Shown: one piece after another, positions 24,757 through 34,224 of the stretch | Layout: every line of letters starts with the position of its first letter | How positions within the stretch are numbered: the first letter of the stretch is position 1 | IMG/VR virus record: IMGVR_UViG_3300028840_004314 | Location: 20,486-84,485 of that record | Length of the DNA: 64,000 nt | DNA from: a virus | Direction: 5' to 3' (one strand) | Made by a program: the position numbers and the translations under genes | Notes under the pieces: generated by a model | Seen by the model: only the letters and a program-made list of their open reading frames with translations | The model's database searches: none | Told to the model about the DNA's origin: nothing

Positions 24757-25851
24757 ATGGCCGTTGACCTATTAAAAGTATTCCCAGAGAAGTTTCATAG
24801 TTCGGAGTTGTTGCAGGCCTACTTCGATACCTACGAGTATTACCTGGACGACTTCATAACTAAGACTGGGTCTCTACTTCAATTACAGGATCCTAACGAG
24901 GTTAGTGCCACCTATCTGCAAAGGTTGGCTAACCTGTTGAACTTCAAGCTCAGTAATCCGGATTCTGTTAGTGATGCCATTCGACGTAATGAGCTGATCG
25001 GGGCCGTGGACTGGTACAAAATGAAAGGGACCTACGAGTCCCTGTTACTCATCGCCCTCTGGGTGAAATTCGATTTCACCATTTACGATAAGTACACCAA
25101 CGACTATTCCACCTTTGTGGATCAGGAGTGGTTTGTTGGTGAGGAGGATGAAAACCCGACTGGGTTGGATTCCACGTATTACAAGAGTCCTCACTTTGGT
25201 TTGAGTGTGTCCTTGAACCAGGTGAGGGACGCCGGGACTTACGACGAAGGTTATTTGGATCGACATCTATGGCGTCCCTCCCTGTTTGTAGGTATCACTG
25301 ACCATGTGGAGAAAACCAGACCTGTAAACACGGTTCCATCTTACTTGATCGAACACAATTGCCTCACGGATGAGACGTTGGCAGCGGTGGAAATAGCCAC
25401 TACGGAAACGGTTACGAAGATTGTAGGTACATGGCCGGCCAGTAAATTGGTGTTTGATGGTGATGGTTTGTCCACCCCCAACCAACGATACTTTGACAAT
25501 GGAGATCAGTTTGATCAGGATCCATCCAGTTACATTGCCACTATTACTGGTTGGAAATTGAGCACAGGTGGTGGATCCGGTATGTTGGATCTTACACAGG
25601 ATTCCTCTTCCTACTCCCTGGATAATGTTGTACTTACTGGTACCGTGGATGGTTATTCTGTATCCGACAGTGAAATACAGATTTGGTTTACCGTTCCTCA
25701 AGCCACCGTACAATATGATATAAGCCAATTGGGTTTGTATGTTCAGATTCCTTCCGAGGAACTAATCATCGCTTCCACGTTTCCAGAGATCAACAAAGGA
25801 AGTAGTACAGCCCTGAAGGTTATCGTTACAATAGATAGATCCCAAACCTAG
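24757..25851 (+). CDS. Baseplate/tail protein, P2 gpI-like
   Basis: A 364-residue protein right after the gp25/gp6 wedge genes. Residues 50-110 (YLQRLANLLNFKL; ELIGAVDWYKMKGTYESLLL) are typical of the gpI/gp7-type baseplate proteins that follow gpJ in P2-like clusters. The second half is beta-rich (Gly/Ser/Thr, with a GW-containing sandwich) and may carry the fibre attachment. The fibre gene follows. Confidence 0.65.
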   Translation: MAVDLLKVFPEKFHSSELLQAYFDTYEYYLDDFITKTGSLLQLQDPNEVSATYLQRLANLLNFKLSNPDSVSDAIRRNELIGAVDWYKMKGTYESLLLIALWVKFDFTIYDKYTNDYSTFVDQEWFVGEEDENPTGLDSTYYKSPHFGLSVSLNQVRDAGTYDEGYLDRHLWRPSLFVGITDHVEKTRPVNTVPSYLIEHNCLTDETLAAVEIATTETVTKIVGTWPASKLVFDGDGLSTPNQRYFDNGDQFDQDPSSYIATITGWKLSTGGGSGMLDLTQDSSSYSLDNVVLTGTVDGYSVSDSEIQIWFTVPQATVQYDISQLGLYVQIPSEELIIASTFPEINKGSSTALKVIVTIDRSQT

Positions 25852-25861
25852 GAGATTTACA

Positions 25862-27049
25862 ATGCCGGCGAATGAAGGTTCACAAACACTTAGCATTAAG
25901 TACTTGGATGATGTTGACAGTGCCAAGGTCAACGAGAGATTCCTTAACACAAGGGACACCGGCATCTACGAGGGTGGGTACATCACTATCACTGATGGAG
26001 CCACCGGAGCCATTTCCTTGTCACCTGTTGTATGTGAGATAGGTGACGGTTCCTATCAGGTCCGGGCCCAAACTACCACCGCTGTTACCAAGACATTGGT
26101 GGAGACCACCGGGGAGTACTTGGTACTTCGATGGACTTACACGGGGGCCAACACCGACTTCATGGAGATTCTGGTTTCCAATAACCCCCAGAGTACCGAC
26201 TTGATTGTTGGGCAAGGTGTATGGACGGCTGGAACCCTTACCAGTATCACCTACGCTGACAGGAAAACTCCTGTTAACATGTGGAAGTACCTGCAGGTGG
26301 TTCCGACGTCTCCCGCCAGTTCCAGTGTCCGAGTACGTCCAGGAACTTACATGTCTGGAAGTGGTCCAGTGTCTATCACGGATCAATCTGTGAGTTTGGC
26401 CAGTTACTCCGCGGGGGAGGTTGTTTACATATACATAAACTCTGCGGGAGCCGTTGCCCATTCGACGTCTTCATCCTCCTATCTTGGGAATGTACTGTTG
26501 GCTTCCATTACTATTCCTGTGAGTGGGACTATCGCGGCCACAGATATCTCAGATGTTCGTAGCTTCCTCAGTCCTACATACAACTCTCAGGAAAGAACCG
26601 CTTACATAAAGATTATTGACAAGAAATCCAATGGAACCGATGGACAATCCATGAGTGGTAACAGTTGGAACACCAGGGAATTGACGGATGAAATTTCCGA
26701 CACACACAATTTGGCAACATTGTCTTCCAACCAGATCACACTATTGGCCGGTACTTATGAGTGTAGTATCGTGGCTCCGGTCACCGCCGCAGCCACACAT
26801 GTATCCCAACTGTATAATGTTACGGATGGAGACACAGAGGTTCTTGGACTGGGTACAGCGGGGGCTGCCAGTTCCAATGAAACACACGATAGCCCAATAC
26901 GTGGACAGTTTACTATCACCACTAGTAAAGTGTTTGATATTAGAACGTACGTGTCGGATAACAGTAAATCGGGTATATCACAGGAAGCCTTATCTGGTGT
27001 GGACAACATTTATACTATAGCGGAGTTTTGGAGAATTGGTTACTCCTAA
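25862..27049 (+). CDS. Tail fibre protein with C1q/collar-like C-terminus
   Basis: A 395-residue protein with AGGAGAT upstream. The N-terminus has a short trimerisation-like stretch (DDVDSAKVNERFLNTRDTG). The middle is beta-rich (VYIYINSAGAVAHST, GNVLLASITIPVSGTI), common in fibre shafts. The C-terminal 130 residues (SWNTRELTDE, LLAGTYECSI, SQLYNVTDGD, SPIRGQFTI, IYTIAEFWRIGYS) look like a C1q/TNF-like trimer head seen at fibre tips. It is likely to bind the host. Its position at the end of the baseplate genes agrees. Confidence 0.75.
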   Translation: MPANEGSQTLSIKYLDDVDSAKVNERFLNTRDTGIYEGGYITITDGATGAISLSPVVCEIGDGSYQVRAQTTTAVTKTLVETTGEYLVLRWTYTGANTDFMEILVSNNPQSTDLIVGQGVWTAGTLTSITYADRKTPVNMWKYLQVVPTSPASSSVRVRPGTYMSGSGPVSITDQSVSLASYSAGEVVYIYINSAGAVAHSTSSSSYLGNVLLASITIPVSGTIAATDISDVRSFLSPTYNSQERTAYIKIIDKKSNGTDGQSMSGNSWNTRELTDEISDTHNLATLSSNQITLLAGTYECSIVAPVTAAATHVSQLYNVTDGDTEVLGLGTAGAASSNETHDSPIRGQFTITTSKVFDIRTYVSDNSKSGISQEALSGVDNIYTIAEFWRIGYS

Positions 27050-27061
27050 GAAAGGTGATGG

Positions 27062-27808
27062 ATGGGATATGGGTTAACACGCAATAAGAAGAAGTTGATC
27101 GTCAGAAGAACTAAGGTACGTCCGGCCCTGGACGCCCACCATATTGAGGAGGTGTTGTCCAGTGGTTGTTGGTCAGGTGAGAGATGTTTTTTACTGGGTG
27201 GTGGTCCCTCGTTAGTTAACTTCGATTTCTCCAAATTGGATGGCGAACTTACTATTGGAGTTAACAAAACTTTCAACGATTACTACTGTACAGTTAATTA
27301 CTCCATGGACATAGGATTCTATGATTACATTACGAATCCTTCCCCACACCCACCTCACAAGGCTCTGTGTAAAAGGTGGGAGGAGTATCCTGGTATAAAA
27401 GCCATCCTAGTACCGGATAGGCCTTTTCGATTCAAAGACAACTCCTATGTTGTGCCGAAGGTAGCCAAGGAGTGTATCAATCTGGAGGTTATGGATGGGA
27501 TCTTTCCAGGAAACAATAGTGGATTTGGGGCCCTAATGTTGGCTTTACAGTTTGGAGCCAACCCAATTTACTTACTAGGCTATGATTTCAAAACGACAAA
27601 AACAAAAACGCACTATCATGAAGGTTACGAACACTACCGTAAGCAGGACACGGACAGTTTACAGCCAGTTTTGGACAAGTTTCGTCGTCAATTCGAAAGG
27701 TTGGAGCCGACGTTCCGCTCATTAGATGTCTCAATCATCAACCTGAATCGTGAAAGTGCTCTAGAATGCTTCCCAAAAGGCCGGATAGAAAATCTGTTAA
27801 AAGGGTGA
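27062..27808 (+). CDS. GT42/DUF115-like protein, candidate sialyltransferase
   Basis: A 248-residue protein with AAGGTGAT before the ATG. CFLLGGGPSLVNFDFSKLDG is the Rossmann-like nucleotide-binding start shared by DUF115/MptE-like proteins and GT42 sialyltransferases (G-x-G-P-S-L). NNSGFGALMLALQFGANPIY and LLGYDF, then THYHEGY, follow in the same order as the acceptor/His region of GT42 enzymes. With NeuA and NeuB types encoded nearby, transfer of a CMP-activated nonulosonate is a reasonable inference. DUF115 members with other roles remain possible. Confidence 0.6.
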   Translation: MGYGLTRNKKKLIVRRTKVRPALDAHHIEEVLSSGCWSGERCFLLGGGPSLVNFDFSKLDGELTIGVNKTFNDYYCTVNYSMDIGFYDYITNPSPHPPHKALCKRWEEYPGIKAILVPDRPFRFKDNSYVVPKVAKECINLEVMDGIFPGNNSGFGALMLALQFGANPIYLLGYDFKTTKTKTHYHEGYEHYRKQDTDSLQPVLDKFRRQFERLEPTFRSLDVSIINLNRESALECFPKGRIENLLKG

Positions 27809-28638
27809 AAGTTGTGGGGTATGGAAAATTACGTACGAGGAAGTCCACCCAATTCAACACTAAGCACGTATCACCTAAACCGGCCTTAAACATTTCTACG
27901 AAACAACGAAGTAGGGTTCCAAAAATCCCTACTGCCATACCCACAGCTACTCCATCCCCGAGCAAGAAACAACTATTCATTGTAGGTGGCGGATCCAGTC
28001 TGGCCAATTTCGAATTTAGTCGCCTGATGGGGCGGGATGTGATGTGTGTCAATACAGCCATATTCAGTGTTCCCTTCGCCAAATACTTTGTAACGAAGGA
28101 TTACACCTGGTTAGTGAAGAAGGGTGTAGTAAAAAGCAACACACAGTATGGTAATAGGGAAAGGTTTCTGAATCACAAAGCCATAAAGGTGTTCATGGCT
28201 TGTTTAGGAGAGACGTTGGTGTGTACTCCTGAGGGGTACATTGATACCAAATTCAGTTTGAGATACGACCTTACTATGTTTCATACCATTTTGGACTGTA
28301 TGAAGAAGGGAGGAATCGGTCTTACGAAGAAGGACGCCAGGTACGCGGGCGATAGTGGATACAGTGCACTACAATTGGCAGTCATATTGAAGTATGATCA
28401 GATCTTTCTACTTGGGTACGATATGACTACCACCAACAAAACACATTATCATCGAGGGTATGGAGATGGGGTGAAAGAATTTCAGACCCGACTTGATAGA
28501 TATTTGGTACACTACAGCAGGGCGATGGATGATATTAAGGAGAAGACAGAGATAGAGGTATTTAGCTGTTCCCCTATCAGTCGATTGAATGAATTTGTAC
28601 CGTTCAGGGACATCCAGGAGGTTTTATGCGCTCGTTAA
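27766..28638 (+). CDS. GT42/DUF115-like protein, second copy
   Basis: A 290-residue paralogue of the preceding gene, overlapping its end by 43 bases. A basic, Pro/Ser/Thr-rich N-terminal extension of about 65 residues precedes LFIVGGGSSLANFEFSRLMG. The later SGYSALQLAVILKYDQIFLL, GYDMTT and THYHRGY repeat the first copy. The P of G-x-G-P-S-L is Ser here. It is expected to be a glycosyltransferase or related enzyme with a different acceptor. Confidence 0.55.
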   Translation: MLPKRPDRKSVKRVKVVGYGKLRTRKSTQFNTKHVSPKPALNISTKQRSRVPKIPTAIPTATPSPSKKQLFIVGGGSSLANFEFSRLMGRDVMCVNTAIFSVPFAKYFVTKDYTWLVKKGVVKSNTQYGNRERFLNHKAIKVFMACLGETLVCTPEGYIDTKFSLRYDLTMFHTILDCMKKGGIGLTKKDARYAGDSGYSALQLAVILKYDQIFLLGYDMTTTNKTHYHRGYGDGVKEFQTRLDRYLVHYSRAMDDIKEKTEIEVFSCSPISRLNEFVPFRDIQEVLCAR

Positions 28639-29321
28639 CAATAGTGATAGCCACAAGACATCGACAGGAAAAGTTGGAGAAAACACTCAACTCCATTCCA
28701 ATACATGATTGGATTGACTTGATCATAGTGTGTGATGGCGATGTAGAGACATACCAATGGTTGAACGGCAATAAGGATCGGTACAACCCAATGTATACTT
28801 TGCTACTTCCAAAGCACGTGGGATCTGTGGCCGCCCGAAATAGGGTAACTCCTAGTATCCAGGATGGATTTCTGTGGGCCACGGATGACATCATCTTCAA
28901 GGAGGGATCTATCGAGAGCGCCTTTAAAACATTCAACAAGTATTTTCCGGATGATGATGGAGTAGTAGGGTTTGTACAAGAACCCGGTGACTTCCATCCT
29001 ACTGGTGTAGGACTGATGGGACTGAGATTTCTGATGAGATACCCAGGGATGAAGCCTTTTTATCCCGGGTTTTACCATTTCGCCTGTCAGGAGATCCTAT
29101 ACCTGGCAGATGGACGGTTTGAACAGGATCCCAACGCTGTTGTGATACATAAACATCCTGATGCACACCCAGAGGAAAAGGACATCACACACGTGGAAGC
29201 CAGAAGGTATAAAGCCCAGGACATGGCGTTGATAGCGGATCGAAAAAACCAGAACTTAGTATGGGGCCGTGACGATGAGGATCCACCAAGCGGACATATC
29301 GAAGAGCCTCCGTCAGTTTGA
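28626..29321 (+). CDS. GT-A fold (GT2-type) glycosyltransferase
   Basis: A 231-residue protein. TIVIATRHRQEKLEKTLNSI is the GT2 N-terminal strand-helix; DLIIVCDGD is the sugar-nucleotide-binding acid pair; SVAARNRV and FLWATDDIIF supply the conserved N-R and D-D of the metal-binding site. Shorter than typical GT2 enzymes but complete through the core. Acts on an unknown acceptor within the phage sugar island. Overlaps both neighbours. Confidence 0.75.
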   Translation: MRSLTIVIATRHRQEKLEKTLNSIPIHDWIDLIIVCDGDVETYQWLNGNKDRYNPMYTLLLPKHVGSVAARNRVTPSIQDGFLWATDDIIFKEGSIESAFKTFNKYFPDDDGVVGFVQEPGDFHPTGVGLMGLRFLMRYPGMKPFYPGFYHFACQEILYLADGRFEQDPNAVVIHKHPDAHPEEKDITHVEARRYKAQDMALIADRKNQNLVWGRDDEDPPSGHIEEPPSV

Positions 29322-30090
29322 ACCGGCCCTTCGCAAAAAGTTTCAACTGGAGAAGTACATTCGTATCACCCAGCCAGCCATTTTCTATGGGTGTCTGTCA
29401 GCTCACACTGCCAGGAAAATCATCAACCATAAAACAACGGCCGTGGTTTGCTGGCGTGGTACTGATGCCCAAAACTTGGCTAAGGCCCGACAAGGACTCC
29501 TGAAGGATCGTAAACTGGCTGAAGTGTTAGTACGAATGGTGGATTGTGACCATATAAAACATGTAGCCATTTCGGAGTTCATCGAGAAGGATTTACAAAT
29601 AGCAGGAGTCCCTTACAAGAGTGTTCCTGTGACGACGTTGGATCCAAACAAATGTAGACCTCTTCCTCGTGGGGACTGCCTGTATAGTTATGGACATCGC
29701 AGGCGTCCCCATATTTACAACGCCGCTTTAGTAGAAGCCGTGTTCCAAGAATTTCCTTCGGAGTATTGTTTGTATGGGGAGTTAGGAAGTAAAAACACCA
29801 GAATGCATCAAGACATGTTTAAGGTGTACATTCAGGTGGCGGTGGGTCTCCGTCTTACACAACATGATGGACTTCCAAATACTGTACTAGAATTAGGTTT
29901 GATGGGTAGACCTTGTATCTACAATGGAAAACTACCCAACGCCATTCCTTGGCGGAACAAGAAACATATCATACAGATCTGCCGACAACAACAGCAACGA
30001 CGAGGAGAAATAGATGCGGACATTGCGGAAGCTGTCCGAGAATACATAACTATCAAGGACGATTGGCTAAGGACGGAGTTTTACGAATGA
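29275..30090 (+). CDS. GT-B fold glycosyltransferase
   Basis: A 271-residue protein. ATG at 29275 is preferred; a GTG two codons upstream is possible. The C-terminal portion (MFKVYIQVAVGLRLTQHDGL, PNTVLELGLMGRPCIYNG) is the nucleotide-sugar-binding half of a GT4/GT1-like GT-B enzyme with the E-x(7)-style motif (PNTVLELG). The N-terminal half is short. Overlaps the neighbours by 4 and about 50 bases, so it is translated together with them. Confidence 0.65.
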   Translation: MRIHQADISKSLRQFEPALRKKFQLEKYIRITQPAIFYGCLSAHTARKIINHKTTAVVCWRGTDAQNLAKARQGLLKDRKLAEVLVRMVDCDHIKHVAISEFIEKDLQIAGVPYKSVPVTTLDPNKCRPLPRGDCLYSYGHRRRPHIYNAALVEAVFQEFPSEYCLYGELGSKNTRMHQDMFKVYIQVAVGLRLTQHDGLPNTVLELGLMGRPCIYNGKLPNAIPWRNKKHIIQICRQQQQRRGEIDADIAEAVREYITIKDDWLRTEFYE

Positions 30091-31571
30091 ATCCGAAAGT
30101 ATCGGTAATAGTTACATTGTATAACTACAAGGAGTACATCCCTGAGTGTATAAACTCCTTTTTGATTCAGGACTTTCCCGACTCTGAGATGGTTATTGTG
30201 GATGATGGATCCACGGATGATCCGGTTCCAACCCTACTCCCCTATTTGAACAAGAGGGTTAGGTTGTTTCAAATACCACACAGTAACTATGCCTGTGCCA
30301 AGAATGTTGGTATTCAAAAAGCCAGGGCGGACATCCTAGTAATGTTGGACGCCGATGACATGTTAACACAGGATGGAATCTCCACCCGCTATACGAAGAT
30401 CCAGGAAGGGTACGACCTGGTCCACGGACCGTCCATCCGCTTGGAAAGGGGCGGGGCCCGTCGTATTGACCCCATGTGGGATAAATGGGTGGAGACGCGT
30501 AGTCCTAAGTGGATACATGCCCAGGGTGTAATGCTTAGGAAATGGATCCACCGGGAGATAGGTTTGTATGACAGCTGGTTTTGGGCCAAGGCGGATCGGG
30601 AGATGTTTTACAGGATCGCCCAGGCCAAATACAAGATTGGAAGTGTGGATCGTCCTGTGTCCTTTTACAGGATACACTCCCGCCAGATGCACAGAAGTAA
30701 AAAGAAACAACAAGACAAGGACACCTTGAGTCGTAGGATGACAAAAGTGTTGGAGAGAAGGAGGAAAGGGAGTTTCAAAGGATTACAGATTTTGGAGACC
30801 GCAATGAAACCAGAACCACTCAGTCAGATGTTTCAATATAAGGAAAGTGATATAGCTGTTGTCCTTGGTTCTGGTCAGTCGATCAACAGAATAAGTAAGG
30901 CAGAATGGAAGGCCATTATACACAAGACAGATACATGGGCCATGAACAATTGGGTGTATCATCCTACCGTAGTTCCAAAGTTCTACCATGTGGAAGCCAA
31001 ATGGTACAACTACAATCTACTACGAGAAAGGTTGGAGGAGAAGAGATCCCAGTATCACAATACCAAGTTCCTGTTTGAAAAAGGTAAAGGTATTCGCCAC
31101 CCACAACAGGGAAGTAAGTGGTTGCACATGGTCGCCGATGGTTTTCCCTACAAATTCGAGTACCCTATGAAGAAAAGGGATCCCAAGAGGACCCATCCAG
31201 TCTATTCGGCAGATTACACAATGGATGGTGTGTACCTTACTAAAAGCTATGACATGTCCATGACATGTTTGTTAGAGTTGTTGTACAAGTTTGGGTACAA
31301 GTGGGTGGTGCTGTACGGGGTGGATCTTACTAACAGTTACTACTTCTGGTCGGGACATGAAGCCAAGTATGGGCAGGTACATCACCAAACAAACAAGGCA
31401 CACGAAGGGAAGGATCCAAAGCTACCACACAACACAGCCCTTATTAGTGATTTCATTGTGGATTTCCATGAGAGGAGATTCAAACCCAGTAACAGGGAAA
31501 TACTAGTAGGTCACACAAAGACAGCCTTGTGGCCAAGATTGGATTGTTCAACTGTAAGGGAATTGCTATGA
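30087..31571 (+). CDS. Bifunctional GT2 glycosyltransferase - GT42/DUF115-like fusion
   Basis: A 494-residue protein, start fixed by ATGA coupling. Residues 1-230 are a GT2 domain: VSVIVTLYNYKEYIPECINS, VIVDDGSTDDP, ILVMLDADDML (D-x-D) and WFWAKADREMFYR (the ED-type base region). From about residue 255, IAVVLGSGQSINRISKAEW and later WVVLYGVDLTNS resemble the GT42/DUF115 fold seen in two genes upstream. The fusion suggests two successive sugar transfers by one chain. No membrane segment is visible, so it is probably cytoplasmic. Confidence 0.7.
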   Translation: MNPKVSVIVTLYNYKEYIPECINSFLIQDFPDSEMVIVDDGSTDDPVPTLLPYLNKRVRLFQIPHSNYACAKNVGIQKARADILVMLDADDMLTQDGISTRYTKIQEGYDLVHGPSIRLERGGARRIDPMWDKWVETRSPKWIHAQGVMLRKWIHREIGLYDSWFWAKADREMFYRIAQAKYKIGSVDRPVSFYRIHSRQMHRSKKKQQDKDTLSRRMTKVLERRRKGSFKGLQILETAMKPEPLSQMFQYKESDIAVVLGSGQSINRISKAEWKAIIHKTDTWAMNNWVYHPTVVPKFYHVEAKWYNYNLLRERLEEKRSQYHNTKFLFEKGKGIRHPQQGSKWLHMVADGFPYKFEYPMKKRDPKRTHPVYSADYTMDGVYLTKSYDMSMTCLLELLYKFGYKWVVLYGVDLTNSYYFWSGHEAKYGQVHHQTNKAHEGKDPKLPHNTALISDFIVDFHERRFKPSNREILVGHTKTALWPRLDCSTVRELL

Positions 31572-32536
31572 AAGTGTTCGTACCTGCCCTACAGAAGGCC
31601 CCTGGAGGAGGGAAAAGTGCCTTCTATCATCGTCTCGCCAAGGAGATGAGGAAACAGGGAGTGGATGTAATCGCCGATCCGGAGGAGATCTGTGACATCA
31701 GTCTTAACAATGTGATAGCCTCTCATGGACCCAGTCGCAAGAAGGTGGTACGTATAGATGGAATATGGCATGATACTGCAAAGCCCTGGAAAGCCAGGAA
31801 CGCGGCCATCTCCAAGAGCCTTCACGAATCCGATGGAGTAGTGTATCAGTCGGAATTCTCCGCGAAGATGGGGGATGTATTTCTTGGAAAATACAAGGGA
31901 CCTCGGGCTGTAATACACAATGGAATGGATAGCCGGGAGTTCGCCTCCGTAAAACCTGACAAGTCCATTCTTACTGGCCGTTTTAACTTTTTGGCTGTGT
32001 CCAAATGGAGGCCACACAAAAGACTACATGAGATTGTAGATTCCTTTTTGTTAGCTGGAATCAAGGACAGTCTATTGGTGATAGCCGGAGATTTATCCAG
32101 GGCGGGTCTAAGACCACAGGCCATGCAAAACATCCGATCCCATCCACGTATAAAGTACGTCGGCGTTTTACCACAAGCCAGATTGGCGTCTCTTTGGAAG
32201 GGGGCCACGGCTTCCATTCACCTCTGTTGGTCGGATTCCTGCCCTAACAGTGTAGTGGAAGCCATCGTACACGGAGTTCCTGTCATCTGTACAAACACGG
32301 GAGGTACTCCTGAATTGGTAAGGCCTTCTGGAGGTAAGATCGTTTACTTGGATCATGATTATCCCATGGTGGCCTGTGACCTTTACCATCCTCCTCCCAT
32401 AAACAAGAGGGCACTGGCGACCGCCATGCAGGAGGTTACTAAGGTTAGTCGTATCATATCCTGTGACCACGTGCATATCAAAAACATTGCAAAGCAATAC
32501 ATTTCCTTTCTGGAGGAAGTACTGTGCAAGAGTTAA
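31568..32536 (+). CDS. GT4-type glycosyltransferase
   Basis: A 322-residue protein, ATGA-coupled to the preceding gene. KAPGGGKSAFYHRLAKEM at the start is a GT4 acceptor-side glycine loop. VIHNGMDSREF, FNFLAVSKWRPHKRLHEIVD, YVGVLPQARLASLWKGATA and CPNSVVEAIVHGVPVICTN give the complete donor-binding half with the E-x(7)-E-like motif. Retaining GT-B enzyme; the donor is unknown. Full length for the family. Confidence 0.85.
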   Translation: MKVFVPALQKAPGGGKSAFYHRLAKEMRKQGVDVIADPEEICDISLNNVIASHGPSRKKVVRIDGIWHDTAKPWKARNAAISKSLHESDGVVYQSEFSAKMGDVFLGKYKGPRAVIHNGMDSREFASVKPDKSILTGRFNFLAVSKWRPHKRLHEIVDSFLLAGIKDSLLVIAGDLSRAGLRPQAMQNIRSHPRIKYVGVLPQARLASLWKGATASIHLCWSDSCPNSVVEAIVHGVPVICTNTGGTPELVRPSGGKIVYLDHDYPMVACDLYHPPPINKRALATAMQEVTKVSRIISCDHVHIKNIAKQYISFLEEVLCKS

Positions 32537-33300
32537 TCTCCATTGTATCTACCCTCTACAACTATGAGCGGTATCTTCGAGATCTAATCGACTCCTGTAA
32601 AGCCCAAACGTGGGATAATTGGGAACTAATCATTGTGGATGATGGTTCTACCGATAACCCTCTTCCTACCATAACAGAGTGTGCAGATGGTTGGAAGGGT
32701 GGTACAATTAGATACATTCCCTTGTCGCGGAATTTTGGATACAGTTACGCCAAGAACATTGGTATAGATGAATCCAGGGGAGAATACATTGTCATGATCG
32801 ATGCGGATGACATGTTGATTCCGGATTCACTTAAACACAGGTATGAAGTACTACAAAATACCGACAAGTTGTGGGTCCATGGAAACGTGTTACAGAGAAC
32901 GGAGGATGGAAAATACCACGTTAGTGATATGAATAAACGCACACTGCTCAGGAGAGAACTACTGAGGCAGGGAAAGGATTTGAATACATATTACCATCAT
33001 CGATTGATACACGCCCAGGGTGTAATGGTACGAAGGGAATTTCATCGTCGCCTCGGTTTGTATGATGCCAGCCTCCGATTTTCTTCCGATAACGAAATGT
33101 TCCGTAGAGCCATTCGTTTCGGGATTCTTCCGGAGTACACAGGAAGGGTGGTGGCCGTTTACAGGTGTCATACTCACAGGATGAGTAAATCACCTGACAA
33201 GAAGAAACAAATCAAACAAGTCAAGCAATACATTTTGGATGTAGTTGAAAAGCGTTTTAAGGAAGGTATCAACGAAACCAATACTTGGGTTTTACAATGA
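32524..33300 (+). CDS. GT2 glycosyltransferase
   Basis: A 258-residue protein with a GTG start inside the previous gene. ISIVSTLYNYERYLRDLIDS, LIIVDDGSTDNP, AKNIGIDESRGEYIVMIDA and DADDML are the canonical GT2 motifs (DDGSxD and D-x-D). RFSSDNEMFRRAI provides the catalytic acid region. Closely related in wording to the GT2 half of the fusion at 30087, so probably a duplicate specialised for another linkage. Confidence 0.87.
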   Translation: MQELISIVSTLYNYERYLRDLIDSCKAQTWDNWELIIVDDGSTDNPLPTITECADGWKGGTIRYIPLSRNFGYSYAKNIGIDESRGEYIVMIDADDMLIPDSLKHRYEVLQNTDKLWVHGNVLQRTEDGKYHVSDMNKRTLLRRELLRQGKDLNTYYHHRLIHAQGVMVRREFHRRLGLYDASLRFSSDNEMFRRAIRFGILPEYTGRVVAVYRCHTHRMSKSPDKKKQIKQVKQYILDVVEKRFKEGINETNTWVLQ

Positions 33301-33965
33301 ACCAGAGAATAGTTACATTGATTCCTGCTCGCGGTGGAAGCCAGGGAGTCCGTCGAAAGAATGTTGCCATGGTGGCCGGTATGCCTTTGGTTGCTTACAA
33401 TATCACGGCGTCTCTCCTTTCCAAATCAAAGGAAACTTGGGTATCAACTGACAGTACATACATCAAAGAGGTGGCCCTAAGATACGGGGCTAACGTCCTG
33501 GACCGTCCAAAATCCTTAGGAAAGGCGGATAGTACAACGGAGTCGGTTATTGATCACTTTCTGTCCGAAGTGGAATGTGACACCGTGATATTGATGCAAC
33601 CCACTTCTCCATTCACCCTTCCCGAAGATATTAATAGGGGAATACATATTTTCGTGAAAGGACGGTTTCAATCCGTGTTCAGCTGTGTTGAAACAAACGA
33701 TATGTTGATTTGGAAATTCCGAGGAAGGAAGTTTGGTCCAATCAACTATGACCCCCGCAACCGTGGTAACAGACAAACACGACAAGATACCATTTATTGG
33801 GAGAATGGGGCCTTTTACATTTTTACAAAGAAAATGTTTCTAAGGAAACAGTGTAGATTAGGTGGTAAAATTGGAAGAGTACCGATGCCATTTTGGAGAT
33901 CCTTTCAAGTGGATGAACCGGAGGACCTCCAAGGTGTGCGTAAACTAATGGGAGGATGGGAGTAG
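33297..33965 (+). CDS. neuA: CMP-nonulosonate (CMP-sialic acid type) synthetase
   Basis: A 222-residue protein, ATGA-coupled. Residues 5-22, IVTLIPARGGSQGVRRKN, are the CTP-binding signature of the NeuA/KdsB cytidylyltransferases; VSTDSTYIKEVALRYGANV and VILMQPTSPF complete the active site. The family transfers CMP to Neu5Ac, pseudaminate, legionaminate or Kdo. With the NeuB-type synthase downstream, a nonulosonic acid is the likely substrate. Length is normal. The symbol indicates family, not proven substrate. Confidence 0.85.
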   Translation: MNQRIVTLIPARGGSQGVRRKNVAMVAGMPLVAYNITASLLSKSKETWVSTDSTYIKEVALRYGANVLDRPKSLGKADSTTESVIDHFLSEVECDTVILMQPTSPFTLPEDINRGIHIFVKGRFQSVFSCVETNDMLIWKFRGRKFGPINYDPRNRGNRQTRQDTIYWENGAFYIFTKKMFLRKQCRLGGKIGRVPMPFWRSFQVDEPEDLQGVRKLMGGWE

Positions 33966-33967
33966 GG

Positions 33968-34219
33968 ATGGACCAGGGATACAATACTTGTATTTTATGT
34001 GGTGCCAATACATTCCAACATGATGAGATTTGTCTTCATTGTTGTCGACATGGATGTAGACACAATGAAATGAAAGATAGGAAAGCCTTGAGTCCTCATT
34101 TTATGTTTCCAGAGGATACCCCGGAGGCTGAGATGGCGGATAGTGAGGTGGAGGATAGGTGGTACAACTCTCCTCCACCTGGAACCCATTTAGTAAATGG
34201 CCGACCAATACTAGAGTGA
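33968..34219 (+). CDS. Small zinc-ribbon protein
   Basis: An 83-residue protein. The ATG at 33968 is preferred over 33956 because GGGAG sits at usable distance. CILCGANTFQHDEICLHCC has two C-x-x-C pairs likely to bind zinc. The rest is acidic and Pro-rich. It lies between the CMP-sugar synthetase and a second zinc-ribbon gene; no enzymatic role is visible. Confidence 0.55.
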   Translation: MDQGYNTCILCGANTFQHDEICLHCCRHGCRHNEMKDRKALSPHFMFPEDTPEAEMADSEVEDRWYNSPPPGTHLVNGRPILE

Positions 34220-34224
34220 TCAAA

